Below, piece by piece: positions 36,026 through 44,823 of a DNA stretch of 64,000 nt. This stretch comes from Rheinheimera sediminis (GTDB taxonomy: Bacteria; Pseudomonadota; Gammaproteobacteria; Enterobacterales; Alteromonadaceae): assembly GCF_004005375.1 (NCBI RefSeq), contig NZ_RZUF01000008.1:62001-126000 (forward strand), read 5' to 3'. The position numbers were made by a program, and so were the translations under genes. Position 1 is the stretch's first letter, and every line of letters starts with the position of its first letter. Below the pieces are notes generated by a model that made no database searches, was not told the DNA's origin, and saw only the letters and a list, made by a program, of their open reading frames with translations.

Positions 36026-38821
36026 TCAGAATGAATTCAATGCAGCTAAAGCAACGGCTGATTGATAGAATATCTGCGTAACAGAGGTCCAAAGACCTAA
36101 ACTGTCTTTATATTCAGTATCCACAGGGACAATAATGGCATCGCCAGGTTCAAGCTGAGAGCTCTTCACCGCAAACCAGCCTTTTGTAGATGGTATAACC
36201 ACTGAACCATTTGCTTTGATCACATAAATACGTTCTTCATCAGCACGCTTACGCAGGCCTCCAGCAAGGTTCAGATAATCGTCAACCGTCATATTGTCTT
36301 TAAATCTGTGGCTACTGGCATGCTGTACTTCACCGACAACCGAAACTGTATAATCAGTGCGCGGAATATAAAACAAGTCACCATCTTCCACAGGAATGTC
36401 TGCAGTGATATCGCCAGCTAAAATTGCTGGAACATCAAGTACTAATCGACCAACTGGAGGTTGTTTTTCTAACTGGTCGATCATCAGCATTGCTTCTTGT
36501 GGTGATGTTTGTATGCCAGCCTCAGACAAACTTTTTGTTGCTATGTCAGCGCGCAATTGGTCAGTCAGCTTCTTGAGTTGCAGACGTTCACGTTCTTTTA
36601 CGCTTTCACGGGTATACACCACACCTTGCATAAAAGCATTGCGACTTAAGCCACCAGCACGTTCAATTACATCAGATAACATTTCACCACGTTGAATTGT
36701 GTAGCGGCCAGGAAACTTGACCTCTCCACGAATTTCAATGGCTCGTTCTATATTCCAATCAGGGATTGCAAAAACATTCAGTCTGTCGCGACTTTGAAGC
36801 TGAATAACCTCATCGCCTTTAAAGGCTGCGTCGAGATTTACCGCGACATTTTTCACTTCCACAGAATTTGTATTGCTGCTTACTGCGTCAGCTCTGGTTA
36901 ATTCTGCGCGACCTAAATAAGCAGAGTCAGTTAAACCGCTAGCTGCAGCAATCAAATGTTTTAAATTAGCACCTTCAACCAACGGATATTCGCCAGGAAC
37001 TCTAACTTCACCACTTACACGCACCAATAAGGGGGTAGCACCGTTACGGGCTTGCATCTTCAGTTTTTCTATAAGCGGATACATCAGCTCTGTACGTTTA
37101 AAACTAGCTGATAATGCCAGCAGATCTTTATCATAAAAAAGCTTTGACATTACATGCTGCATAATTCCGGGTAATGCTTCAGCACCAGTAGAGCCAACTA
37201 TCGTAGCTTGCTCACTCACGCGACGTTGTTCATTGCCCTGCTGAGAGTCGACAATTTTTTGCCCCCCAACATCATTGGTCACTCCAACAGATAAGCTATT
37301 GGCGGCTCTGTATTCTTTACTTTCTGAGAGTTTGCTGAATCCTATAGCCGATAAATCCTGACCTGCAGCCCAGCGCACGTCCTCGCTGATATGAAAACGC
37401 TTCTGGAGTTCTTTACGAAAATAGTCGTTTAACGCTGTTCTGTTAACGGCTTGCTCGGCATAGTTAAAAACTAAGACTAAATCGCGTGGTTTTAACTCTA
37501 TATTATCTGCGCTTTGCGGCTGATTTACGGCATTAGCTAATGCAAACTGTAGAACTTTGACATCACCGGCATCGTTAACTTCACGAACTATCAGTGCGTA
37601 ATCTAAATCTGCCGTCATATGCAGATCAGCCCAGAATGATTTAACAAGGTCAGTAACTCTTAAACCTTGCCGCCATGAATACTGGCCAGGGCGCACTACA
37701 GCCCCCACTAAAGTCACCTGATGTTCGATACGGGGAGAAGTTGCTGAGACGCTTAACACATCACCATCTCGCAAAGACATTTGCTTATTTACAGCATTGG
37801 TCAGATCAAGATTTAACAAATTACGTAAGTTATTACTATCAAAACGTTCGAGCACTACAGACTGAGGATAAGCACCAGCTTTGGTGCCACCAACCATAGA
37901 TAATAAGTTGTCTATAGTTTCGCCTGATTTGATTTCATAAACAGCAGGGCGTTTTACTTCACCTGTGGCTTCAACTGTGGCTTTTAATGGTGCGACAAAA
38001 ATAACATCACCATGTTTCAGTTGAATATCACCACTGTTGTCACCACGCAATAACAGGTTATATAAATCAAAACGAGCTACAGTTTCGCCGTTGCGTTTGA
38101 CCTGAATGTCTCGCAAGCTGCCGATTTCAGATACACCACCAGCTACATATAAAGCCTGAGTTACATTAGTTAAAGCGGAAACAGCAAACATGCCTGGTGT
38201 TTTTGCTTCACCAGCTACAAAAATATTGATGGTGCGTAATTTTCCCATAGTAACAACAGCGTCAACACCTATCATGGCTTCGCGCACTTTGTTAACAATA
38301 AGATCTGAGGCTTGGGCTACAGTTAAACCATTGACATTAACAGGGCCTATTTCAGGCAAACTTATTGTGCCAGTGCGGCTTACTTTTAATTCTTCACTGC
38401 TATTTTGTTTGCCAAACAATTGCAACAACACAATATCATCCGGGCCTAAGCGGTAGTTTTCAGCAACAGGCGCATTATCTATAGGAGCGAAGGTACTGAT
38501 CTGTGAATCAAACATTGCCATACCAAAGCGTTTAGGCGTTTGGTCGTAATCAACTGCTAGTTTGTCTGAGTTCAGAAGCGATTGTTCTCTAATAGCGGAG
38601 TGTTGCTTTGGAATCAAAACTTCAGGTTCAGCCTGAGAAGAAGTACTGTTTGCACCTGCCCCTGCTGGTAATTCAATCCCATATTGCTTAGCTAAGCGCT
38701 GCTGTTCTGCAGGAGACAAATTTTGAATCTGCGCTATCATGGCTGGTGATGGTGTCACAGCAGATATAGGCAATGCGGCAAATAATGCAGCAAATGCAGT
38801 GATTTTTACTAATTTCAGCAC
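36026..38821 (-). CDS. SLBB-domain polysaccharide export protein, WbfF/OtnA-like
   Basis: Large Wza-related outer-membrane/periplasmic export protein, 931 residues against about 380 for Wza. A signal peptide (MLKLVKITAFAALFAALPISA) begins at a GTG with GGAG seven bases upstream; no lipobox cysteine is seen. A polysaccharide-export domain at about residues 120-200 (NYRLGPDDIVLLQLFG) is followed by repeated SLBB domains recognisable as GEAKTPGMF, GEVKRPAVY, GAVVRPGQY, GEVRVPGEY, GEVKFPGRY and GEVQHASSH, at least six copies. Vibrio cholerae O139 WbfF/OtnA has this layout and also lies beside a wzz. It heads the polysaccharide transcript; no Wzc kinase or Wzb phosphatase is in the window. Confidence 0.9.
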   Translation of the reverse strand: MLKLVKITAFAALFAALPISAVTPSPAMIAQIQNLSPAEQQRLAKQYGIELPAGAGANSTSSQAEPEVLIPKQHSAIREQSLLNSDKLAVDYDQTPKRFGMAMFDSQISTFAPIDNAPVAENYRLGPDDIVLLQLFGKQNSSEELKVSRTGTISLPEIGPVNVNGLTVAQASDLIVNKVREAMIGVDAVVTMGKLRTINIFVAGEAKTPGMFAVSALTNVTQALYVAGGVSEIGSLRDIQVKRNGETVARFDLYNLLLRGDNSGDIQLKHGDVIFVAPLKATVEATGEVKRPAVYEIKSGETIDNLLSMVGGTKAGAYPQSVVLERFDSNNLRNLLNLDLTNAVNKQMSLRDGDVLSVSATSPRIEHQVTLVGAVVRPGQYSWRQGLRVTDLVKSFWADLHMTADLDYALIVREVNDAGDVKVLQFALANAVNQPQSADNIELKPRDLVLVFNYAEQAVNRTALNDYFRKELQKRFHISEDVRWAAGQDLSAIGFSKLSESKEYRAANSLSVGVTNDVGGQKIVDSQQGNEQRRVSEQATIVGSTGAEALPGIMQHVMSKLFYDKDLLALSASFKRTELMYPLIEKLKMQARNGATPLLVRVSGEVRVPGEYPLVEGANLKHLIAAASGLTDSAYLGRAELTRADAVSSNTNSVEVKNVAVNLDAAFKGDEVIQLQSRDRLNVFAIPDWNIERAIEIRGEVKFPGRYTIQRGEMLSDVIERAGGLSRNAFMQGVVYTRESVKERERLQLKKLTDQLRADIATKSLSEAGIQTSPQEAMLMIDQLEKQPPVGRLVLDVPAILAGDITADIPVEDGDLFYIPRTDYTVSVVGEVQHASSHRFKDNMTVDDYLNLAGGLRKRADEERIYVIKANGSVVIPSTKGWFAVKSSQLEPGDAIIVPVDTEYKDSLGLWTSVTQIFYQSAVALAALNSF

Positions 38822-39185
38822 CCTACAACTCCAGATTTTATAGTAGTTAGATCCAGCAAAAAACTTTACTTAGTTTACCTGCTTTACTCGTTTTTCCAAG
38901 CGAAAACTGGCCGCAGCTTCGGCTTTTGGCTGTCGCTATGCAGCAAACTCAAGCCTCTTTTTCCAACTTCGTTGGTTTTTCGGACAAAAAAGTATGGCCA
39001 AACTTTGCTTTTCGCACGTCTTTTAGTGTTAAACCAGCGTTATGTCAGAAGTAACTCAGTGAGGGTTTCTGCACATCCTGATGCCAAATGTCCTTCGTAG
39101 TTTTATTGCAACACAAAACCGGCCGCGACTTTAGCGAATTACGCTGTTTTTGTCTATGGAAAAATTGTGTATTAAAGGTAACAAA
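38822..39185. other. intergenic region upstream of the polysaccharide operon
   Basis: No convincing gene. The promoter of the polysaccharide transcript should lie here, but I could not place one and found no JUMPstart/ops GGCGGTAG. The part from about 38897 to 39054 is less AT-rich and includes a 38-codon plus-strand frame (38938-39054) with a gene-unlike composition; it may be a dispersed intergenic repeat. A small CCAAC-GAA-GTTGG hairpin is inside it. Confidence 0.5.
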
Positions 39186-39211
39186 GGCGAAATGTTTATT
39201 CACATTTCGCC
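39186..39211 (-). terminator. intrinsic terminator after wecB
   Basis: A perfect 9-bp stem (GGCGAAATG at 39186-39194, CATTTCGCC at 39203-39211) with an 8-base loop. On the minus strand TTTGTTACCTTT follows. It lies 23 bases beyond the wecB stop and should keep wecB transcripts out of the polysaccharide operon. Confidence 0.85.
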
Positions 39212-39234
39212 GCTATAAATACTGTCAAAATAGC

Positions 39235-40359
39235 TTAAAAGCCTGCTTTTATCGCCTCAATAATCCGAGCACAGGCTTTGCCATCACCATAAGGGTTATG
39301 GGCGAAACTCATCTGCTCATAGTAGGCTTTGTCCGTTAACAATCTGCTCACTTCCTGTACGATAACGCTGGCGTCTGTGCCGACCAGTTTGACTGTACCA
39401 GCAGCTACTGCTTCAGGGCGCTCTGTGGTATCTCGCATGACCAGCACAGGCTTTCCTAAAGATGGTGCTTCTTCCTGAATACCGCCCGAGTCGGTAAGCA
39501 CTACTGTGCTGCGGCTCATCAAATAAACAAAAGGCAGATAATCCTGGGGTTCTATTAAATGCACGTTGGACGTGTCGCTTAACAAACGAAACACAGGTTC
39601 ACGTACATTGGGGTTTAAGTGCACAGGATAGACCACATCTGTGTCGGGGAATTGCTGTGCAATTTGTTTTAAGCCTGCGCAAATTTGCTCAAAACCATCG
39701 CCAAAACTTTCACGTCTGTGACCTGTAACCAGCACTAAACGACGTCCATTCAAACCATAGGGGAATTGGTGCTCAAAGTTTTCAGTTAAATTGGCATCAC
39801 CATCAATTTTTGCCACCACCTGATGCAGAGCATCAATCACTGTATTGCCAGTCACTACAATGCCGGTGGGGTCAATATTTTCCTTAAGCAGATTTTGTTT
39901 AGACGTCTCTGTTGGTGCGAAATGCAGTTTAGTTAAAGCACCAGTTAACTTACGGTTGGCCTCTTCTGGCCAGGGACTATAAATATTGCCAGTACGAAGC
40001 CCTGCTTCGACATGGCCTACTGCTGTTTTCTCGTAGTAACAGGCTAATGCTGCGGCAAAGGTGGTACTGGTATCGCCGTGTACCAAGACTATATCGGGTT
40101 TGAAATCACGTAAAACAGCTTTGATGTTAAGAAGAATACTTGTCGTGACGTCATATAAATCCTGGCCAGCTTTCATAATGGCCAAATCGTAATCTGGCAC
40201 TATGTCAAACAGCTTCAGTACCTGATCCAGCATTTCTTTGTGCTGGCCTGTTACACACACTTTGCTTTCAATGCCTGAAGTTTCTTTTAATAAGTTCACT
40301 AAAGGCGCCATTTTTATAGCTTCTGGTCTGGTGCCAAACACACTTAATACTTTGATCAT
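39235..40359 (-). CDS. wecB: UDP-N-acetylglucosamine 2-epimerase (non-hydrolysing)
   Basis: Interconverts UDP-GlcNAc and UDP-ManNAc. From the ATG at 40359 it is 374 residues, normal for WecB; GGAAG five bases upstream favours this over the GTG at 40371. [51 protein letters not shown] and [16 protein letters not shown] are the conserved blocks, including the active-site His and Glu regions. It is a single gene unit ending at its own terminator. No wecC (ManNAc dehydrogenase) is in the window. Confidence 0.95.
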   Translation of the reverse strand: MIKVLSVFGTRPEAIKMAPLVNLLKETSGIESKVCVTGQHKEMLDQVLKLFDIVPDYDLAIMKAGQDLYDVTTSILLNIKAVLRDFKPDIVLVHGDTSTTFAAALACYYEKTAVGHVEAGLRTGNIYSPWPEEANRKLTGALTKLHFAPTETSKQNLLKENIDPTGIVVTGNTVIDALHQVVAKIDGDANLTENFEHQFPYGLNGRRLVLVTGHRRESFGDGFEQICAGLKQIAQQFPDTDVVYPVHLNPNVREPVFRLLSDTSNVHLIEPQDYLPFVYLMSRSTVVLTDSGGIQEEAPSLGKPVLVMRDTTERPEAVAAGTVKLVGTDASVIVQEVSRLLTDKAYYEQMSFAHNPYGDGKACARIIEAIKAGF

Positions 40360-40484
40360 AGGGACTTCCACTGAGCTGAAACTACCGAAATGGTATCAGA
40401 ATTTATGCAATGCAGGCAGAGTAAAACAATCAGGCTGAATGAGAACTTAAAATTAACAAGTGGCAAGCTCGCCAATCTGAGCCA

Positions 40485-41900
40485 TTAGCCAATAACAACC
40501 TGATAGCCTCGTGCTTGCAGTTGTCGTTTCAGTTCTCGTTTAGCCTCCTCGTCGCCATGTACCAGCCGGATTTGCTCAGGCGCTTTTCGCATGCCCTCAA
40601 CAAAAGCAAGTAAATCCTGCTGATCTGCATGTGCTGAATACCCACCAAGTTGGATAACTTCAGCCCGCACTGGATATTTTTGTCCATCCAACATTAATTC
40701 GCCACCTGCTTTACCTAGCCTGAGTAATGCGGCACCCGGTGTGCCGCGTGCCTGATAGCCAATAAACAGAATTTGATGCTGAGCTGAACCCAGCAAAGCT
40801 TTCAGGTAATTGACTACCCTGCCACCGGCACACATGCCACTGGCCGCTATCACTATAGCGGGCCGTCCGGTTTCGGCCAGATACCGGACCAGGTTTTGGT
40901 GGTCATCATGAGAGTTTACCGTCAGTAGTTGCTCAAACTGCAAAGGGTGACGGCCATTTTGCGCTCTTTGTTTTGCCTCTTGATCCCAGAACTGTTTTAA
41001 CTCTTTGTAAGCTGAAGTAAAACCAGCAGCTAAAGGCGAATCAACAATAATATGCAGCTGTTCCCACTTCAGCTCGTTATGAATAGCTTGCCCCCGCATT
41101 CGATGAATTATATCTTCGAGCTCATAAAGCAGCTCCTGAGTACGGCCTATACTAAATGCAGGAATAAGAACTGTGCCATTATCGCTCAGCGCTTTCTGCA
41201 ACATCTGCTGTAAACGCTCTTGGCGGTTTTTACGGTTTTCGTGATTTTTATCGCCATATGTACTTTCAAGTACCAATAAATCGGCACTATCAAGCGGAGT
41301 AGGGTCAGGCAGCAAAGGCGTATCTCGTGATCCTAAATCGCCCGAGAACACAGCTTTGTACTCAGCTTGATGTGGAGCAGCTAGTGTGTGTGGAATAGAG
41401 TGTCGAATTTCAATATAGGCAGAGCCTAGTATATGACCCGCATTTTGAAAACGCACATCAACAACAGTATCGCAGCCTTCCAGTGGATACCAGTTATTGT
41501 AATCACAAGGTCTTAGTTGACGTGAAAGCGCCCGGATGAAGCCGCTGATCAGCCTTTTATTTTTCGTCACGCCCATTTTCAATGCGTCTTCTAAAACCAG
41601 CGGCAAGAGCAAAGCAGAGGCCTTGCTGCAATAGATTGGGCCCTTGAAACCAGCAGCTATCAGATAGGGAATACGACCCGCATGATCAATATGCACGTGA
41701 GTCAATAGCAAGGCTTGAATGCCATGCAGAGAAAATTCTATTTGGGCAGCGTCTGCTCCCGCTTTGTTCCTGCCCTGTTCGACCCCTTGAAACAAGCCAC
41801 AATCGATCAGAACACTTTGTTGGCGATTGAAATAATATTGATGGCAGGAGCCTGTTACACCGTCAGTAGCACCATGATGAACAAGAATTGGCTGATGCAT
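40485..41900 (-). CDS. metallo-beta-lactamase/beta-CASP RNase-like protein
   Basis: Member of the metallo-beta-lactamase superfamily with beta-CASP and RMMBL domains, as in CPSF-73-like and RNase J-like nucleases; probably an RNA-processing hydrolase in the cytoplasm. The 471 residues contain the zinc motif THVHIDHAGRIPYL (HxHxDH), NAGHILGSAYIE, FSGDLGSRDTPLL, LESTYGDKNH, the beta-CASP stretch IVIAASGMCAGGRV, and the C-terminal SAHADQQDLLAFV and VHGDEEAK. Typical length for this bacterial family. It is monocistronic, flanked by gaps of 125 and 349 bases. Its RNA or other substrate is unknown. Confidence 0.9.
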   Translation of the reverse strand: MHQPILVHHGATDGVTGSCHQYYFNRQQSVLIDCGLFQGVEQGRNKAGADAAQIEFSLHGIQALLLTHVHIDHAGRIPYLIAAGFKGPIYCSKASALLLPLVLEDALKMGVTKNKRLISGFIRALSRQLRPCDYNNWYPLEGCDTVVDVRFQNAGHILGSAYIEIRHSIPHTLAAPHQAEYKAVFSGDLGSRDTPLLPDPTPLDSADLLVLESTYGDKNHENRKNRQERLQQMLQKALSDNGTVLIPAFSIGRTQELLYELEDIIHRMRGQAIHNELKWEQLHIIVDSPLAAGFTSAYKELKQFWDQEAKQRAQNGRHPLQFEQLLTVNSHDDHQNLVRYLAETGRPAIVIAASGMCAGGRVVNYLKALLGSAQHQILFIGYQARGTPGAALLRLGKAGGELMLDGQKYPVRAEVIQLGGYSAHADQQDLLAFVEGMRKAPEQIRLVHGDEEAKRELKRQLQARGYQVVIG

Positions 41901-42249
41901 AGCTTATCCGGAAATGAAGCTTTCTTTGTCGCTAAACTATAGCAGAATGACGTCAGGTCACAGTGGTTAACCTGATGTGATGGCTTAAGCTGTGAAACTG
42001 ACCAAAGCTCTTTTCGCTCTTCTGTACCTTGCTTCGTCTAGCCAAAGTCAGCTCTGGCGTACCGCAAAGCGCGCTGAGATCTACAAAAATCTGTGAATGC
42101 GGTCAGTAAAGGCTGAAGCTACTGGTATGGATTAGGGCGTGTTTATCTGTCTGATTTATCGCGTTAAATGCACTGTGTTCGACACTCGTTGTTCCGAGTT
42201 CATATATGATTAACTGAAATGATTTGAGCCAAGTTTTCTGCTTGTTAGA
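41901..42249. other. 349-base intergenic gap between MBL gene and chemotaxis operon
   Basis: No gene, RNA or terminator could be supported. The beginning (to about 41945) should carry the MBL gene's promoter and leader. A short imperfect repeat TCAGGT...ACCTGA lies at about 41953-41975. This gap separates the surface-polysaccharide region from the flagellar and chemotaxis block. Confidence 0.6.
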
Positions 42250-42738
42250 TTATTGAGTTTGCTTATGCAGATTAAATAGCAGTTCAGCTTCTGCCTGTGG
42301 CAGTTCGCACTCGAGCATGATTTCATCCAGGCTGGCACCTAGATGGACCATTTTCATGGCTCTGCTGTAAATTTTTGACTCTGGGTCAAACAAATGCAGT
42401 GATTTTTGTTGCTCAGCCAATTCCGCAACTTGTTGCATACCTTGGCCAAGATGACTCTCTAATGTCAGAACTCTTTGTCCAACACCAATAACAGTAGACC
42501 GCAACTCTTCGATATCCTGATGTGCACGCTTAAGTTTCTGCGCTTGTAGCTCCAACTGCTGACTCAGTTGCTCAAACTGTTGTTGCTGTTGCCAGGTCGC
42601 AGCTGCATTTTCATTGATGATACTTAGCAATTTCTTGATTTGGCGTGAACCAAGCATTGCCATAACAGCAGAAAGCAGCAGTATGGCTGCTATGAGTAGC
42701 AGCCATACCCATGAGAATTCAGTCAGAAGATTAGCCAT
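42250..42738 (-). CDS. DUF2802 membrane-anchored coiled-coil protein
   Basis: 162-residue protein of unknown function that closes the chemotaxis operon. One N-terminal membrane segment (VWLLLIAAILLLSAVMAML) is followed by a long coiled coil (residues about 30-110: QQQQQFEQLSQQLELQAQKLK and onward), then a small C-terminal domain (YSRAMKMVHLGASLDEIMLECELPQAEAELL) that looks like a helix-turn-helix-like DUF2802 segment. The same position directly after cheW is usual in polar-flagellated gammaproteobacteria. It shares one base (TAATG) with cheW. Role unknown to me; a motility function is inferred from context. Confidence 0.8.
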   Translation of the reverse strand: MANLLTEFSWVWLLLIAAILLLSAVMAMLGSRQIKKLLSIINENAAATWQQQQQFEQLSQQLELQAQKLKRAHQDIEELRSTVIGVGQRVLTLESHLGQGMQQVAELAEQQKSLHLFDPESKIYSRAMKMVHLGASLDEIMLECELPQAEAELLFNLHKQTQ

Positions 42739-43232
42739 TAAATGCTACGGATCTCTTCCCATTCGTCGTCAGATAAAAGCTTGTTCAGATCGACCAGGAT
42801 TAACAGCTCGCCATCACGATTTGATACCCCTTGAATAAACTTAGCGCTTTCATCAGTGCCTACGTTTGGTGCTGTATCGATTTCAGATTGCTTCAGATAC
42901 ACAACCTCAGCGACGCTGTCGACCATAATACCTATAACCTGCCGTTCTGATTCAATGATCACAATACGGCTATTGTCTGTGACTTCTGAGGGCGCTAAAC
43001 CAAAACGTGATCGGGTATCAATGACTGTGACGACGTTGCCACGTAAATTGATAATGCCCATCACATAATCAGGCGCACCTGGCACTGGGGCTATGTCGGT
43101 GTACCGCAGAACTTCCTGCACCTGCATGACATTAATACCGTAGGTTTCTTCCTGCAGTTTAAAGGTCACCCATTGCAGCACTAAGTCTGTGACTTCTTTA
43201 GTTTTGCCAGATTGTGCTGTTAAATTACTCAT
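42738..43232 (-). CDS. cheW: chemotaxis coupling protein CheW
   Basis: Links transmembrane chemoreceptors to the kinase CheA in polar arrays. The 164 residues are a single CheW domain: LQWVTFKLQEETYGINVMQVQEVL, DIAPVPGAPDYVMGIINLRG, and the VDSVAEVVYL and GVSNRDGELLILVDLNKLL blocks. A strong AGGAG six bases before the ATG supports the start. It follows parP by 41 bases. Length and motifs are standard. Confidence 0.95.
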   Translation of the reverse strand: MSNLTAQSGKTKEVTDLVLQWVTFKLQEETYGINVMQVQEVLRYTDIAPVPGAPDYVMGIINLRGNVVTVIDTRSRFGLAPSEVTDNSRIVIIESERQVIGIMVDSVAEVVYLKQSEIDTAPNVGTDESAKFIQGVSNRDGELLILVDLNKLLSDDEWEEIRSI

Positions 43233-43273
43233 GCCTAGCTCCTACCCAGAGGTTAAATGCTTGTATTCTGAAC

Positions 43274-44032
43274 TCAGTCTTGACTATTCATGCCCTTTGC
43301 CAGTAAAGCGATAAGAGCATCGACATCCAGCAAAGCACACATATGTTGTTTAATTAAACCGGCGAGCCATGGCCTTTTACCTTCGGTCTCCCGCCACTTT
43401 ACTTCGTCTTGCTCCAGAGCAATAGTGTTGACCAAGGTATCACAAGCCAAACCCCAATGACTATTGCCTAGCATAATAACATATTGATAGTTTAGCTTTT
43501 CTGCCAGCTCTTGATCATATTTTTCTGGCATGACCCAAAGTGCAGTATCAACGACGTTAATTTTCTGCTCACGGTATAACATCACGCCTTTAAGCCATTG
43601 TGGCTGGCCTGGCAAAGAGCTGACAGGCATTATCTTATGAATACCGCCCAGCGCTTTCAAGGGTAACGCAACTTTTAAGCCTGCGACAGTAAAAAACAAC
43701 GCTTGAAAACGGCCTTTTCGATATTCTTTCACCACAGGCGCTGCAGCTTGTACAGCTGGAACAACAGCAGCAAGCTTCACTTGCTCTGTAACGGGGGCTA
43801 GCGGAGTTGCCACCGGTGCTTTTACAGCTGGAGCCACTACTGGAGCTACAACTGCAGGTTTTACCTGTGCCGGAGTTTTCACAGGGGCAATAACAGGAGC
43901 TGAAACAGTCGCCAGTAATGCATTCAGTTGCTGTTTTTTGGCTTGATCAATAGGCGTTTCAACCACGTCCTCTGTCAATAAAGCATTCATGTAATGCTTC
44001 ATCACTTTTTGGCTGGCTTGTAAATCGCTCAT
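43274..44032 (-). CDS. parP: ParP-like CheW-domain array-tethering protein
   Basis: 252-residue protein with a proline/valine/alanine-rich linker (residues about 45-105, repeats of APV and PVV) followed by a CheW-like domain (RFQALFFTVAGLKVALPLKALGGIHKI, LPGQPQWLKGVMLYR). In Vibrio, ParP sits beside ParC in this operon position and binds CheA to hold polar arrays in place; the gene order here, cheA-cheB-motC-motD-parC-parP-cheW, fits. The ribosome site GGAGGAC lies within the last codons of parC. Naming is by architecture and context. Confidence 0.82.
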   Translation of the reverse strand: MSDLQASQKVMKHYMNALLTEDVVETPIDQAKKQQLNALLATVSAPVIAPVKTPAQVKPAVVAPVVAPAVKAPVATPLAPVTEQVKLAAVVPAVQAAAPVVKEYRKGRFQALFFTVAGLKVALPLKALGGIHKIMPVSSLPGQPQWLKGVMLYREQKINVVDTALWVMPEKYDQELAEKLNYQYVIMLGNSHWGLACDTLVNTIALEQDEVKWRETEGKRPWLAGLIKQHMCALLDVDALIALLAKGMNSQD

Positions 44033-44033
44033 C

Positions 44034-44813
44034 TTAGTCCTCCGGTGCTAACTGCAATAAATAAGTTAGCAATGTATTGTACGCAAAAACGCCGCGGGAT
44101 TTTGGCGCGAATACAGGTGGTGGAGTCTGAGCAAGACTGGCATCACGGAATTTGGTGTCTATAGGTATAACAGCTGACCATACTCTCTCCTGATACTGGG
44201 CTTTAAGTGCTTTATAAGCATCAAGCGAGGCCTTAGTTCTTTTATCATACATAGTGGGCACTATGGTAAAAGCATAGTCTTGTGGCGATGAGCTATGCAT
44301 AAGTTGCATTGTAGCAATCATCCGATCCAGACCTTTTAATGCCAAAAATTCGGTTTGCACCGGGATCAGAATTCGATCGCAGGCTGCCATGGCATTCACC
44401 ATCAACACACCAATAACGGGAGGGCAGTCAATCAATACGTAGTCATAGTCTTTTTCAATTTTTTGCAGAGCTTTTTTCAAAATAAGCCCCATACCACCTT
44501 GTTGACCATGCGAGCGGTCCAAAGTAGCCAACGCCATAGACGTTGGTAATATGTCTAAATTGTCCATACCGCTAGGGCAAAGTGACTGCAGGATCTCTTC
44601 ACCGGTAATATCTTTACCACGCAAAAAAATGTCGTAAACGCTGACTTCCAACTCTTCAGCATCAATGCCAAAGTAGTAAGTCAAAGAGCCATGAGGGTCA
44701 GTATCGATCAGTAAAACACGATGACCACGCTGTGCAAGCAAAGCGCCTAAAGTTACTGTGGTGGTCGTTTTGCCAACCCCACCTTTTTGATTTGCGATAG
44801 TCCAAACAACCAA
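44034..44813 (-). CDS. parC: ParC-like ParA-family ATPase of chemotaxis arrays
   Basis: MinD/ParA ATPase expected to place chemotaxis arrays at the cell pole. The deviant Walker A motif NQKGGVGKTTTTV occurs 8 residues into the protein when a TTG at 44813 is used as start; AGGA stands eight bases before it. This gives 259 residues and avoids overlap with motD, whereas the longest frame to 44888 overlaps motD by 65 bases and adds an unlikely N-terminus. Other ParA motifs: IDTDPHGSLTYYFG and VLIDCPPVIG. It directly precedes parP. Confidence 0.85.
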   Translation of the reverse strand: MVVWTIANQKGGVGKTTTTVTLGALLAQRGHRVLLIDTDPHGSLTYYFGIDAEELEVSVYDIFLRGKDITGEEILQSLCPSGMDNLDILPTSMALATLDRSHGQQGGMGLILKKALQKIEKDYDYVLIDCPPVIGVLMVNAMAACDRILIPVQTEFLALKGLDRMIATMQLMHSSSPQDYAFTIVPTMYDKRTKASLDAYKALKAQYQERVWSAVIPIDTKFRDASLAQTPPPVFAPKSRGVFAYNTLLTYLLQLAPED

Positions 44814-44823
44814 TTTACTTTTC

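Noticed and set aside
38822-39185. Search for a JUMPstart/ops element (GGCGGTAG) before the polysaccharide operon
   Set aside because: No match on the minus strand. The GGCGGTAG near 47640 is inside cheB and is chance.
39088-39339. 83-codon plus-strand open frame before and over the end of wecB
   Set aside because: Overlaps the wecB 3' end and its terminator, has no ribosome site and no recognisable family.
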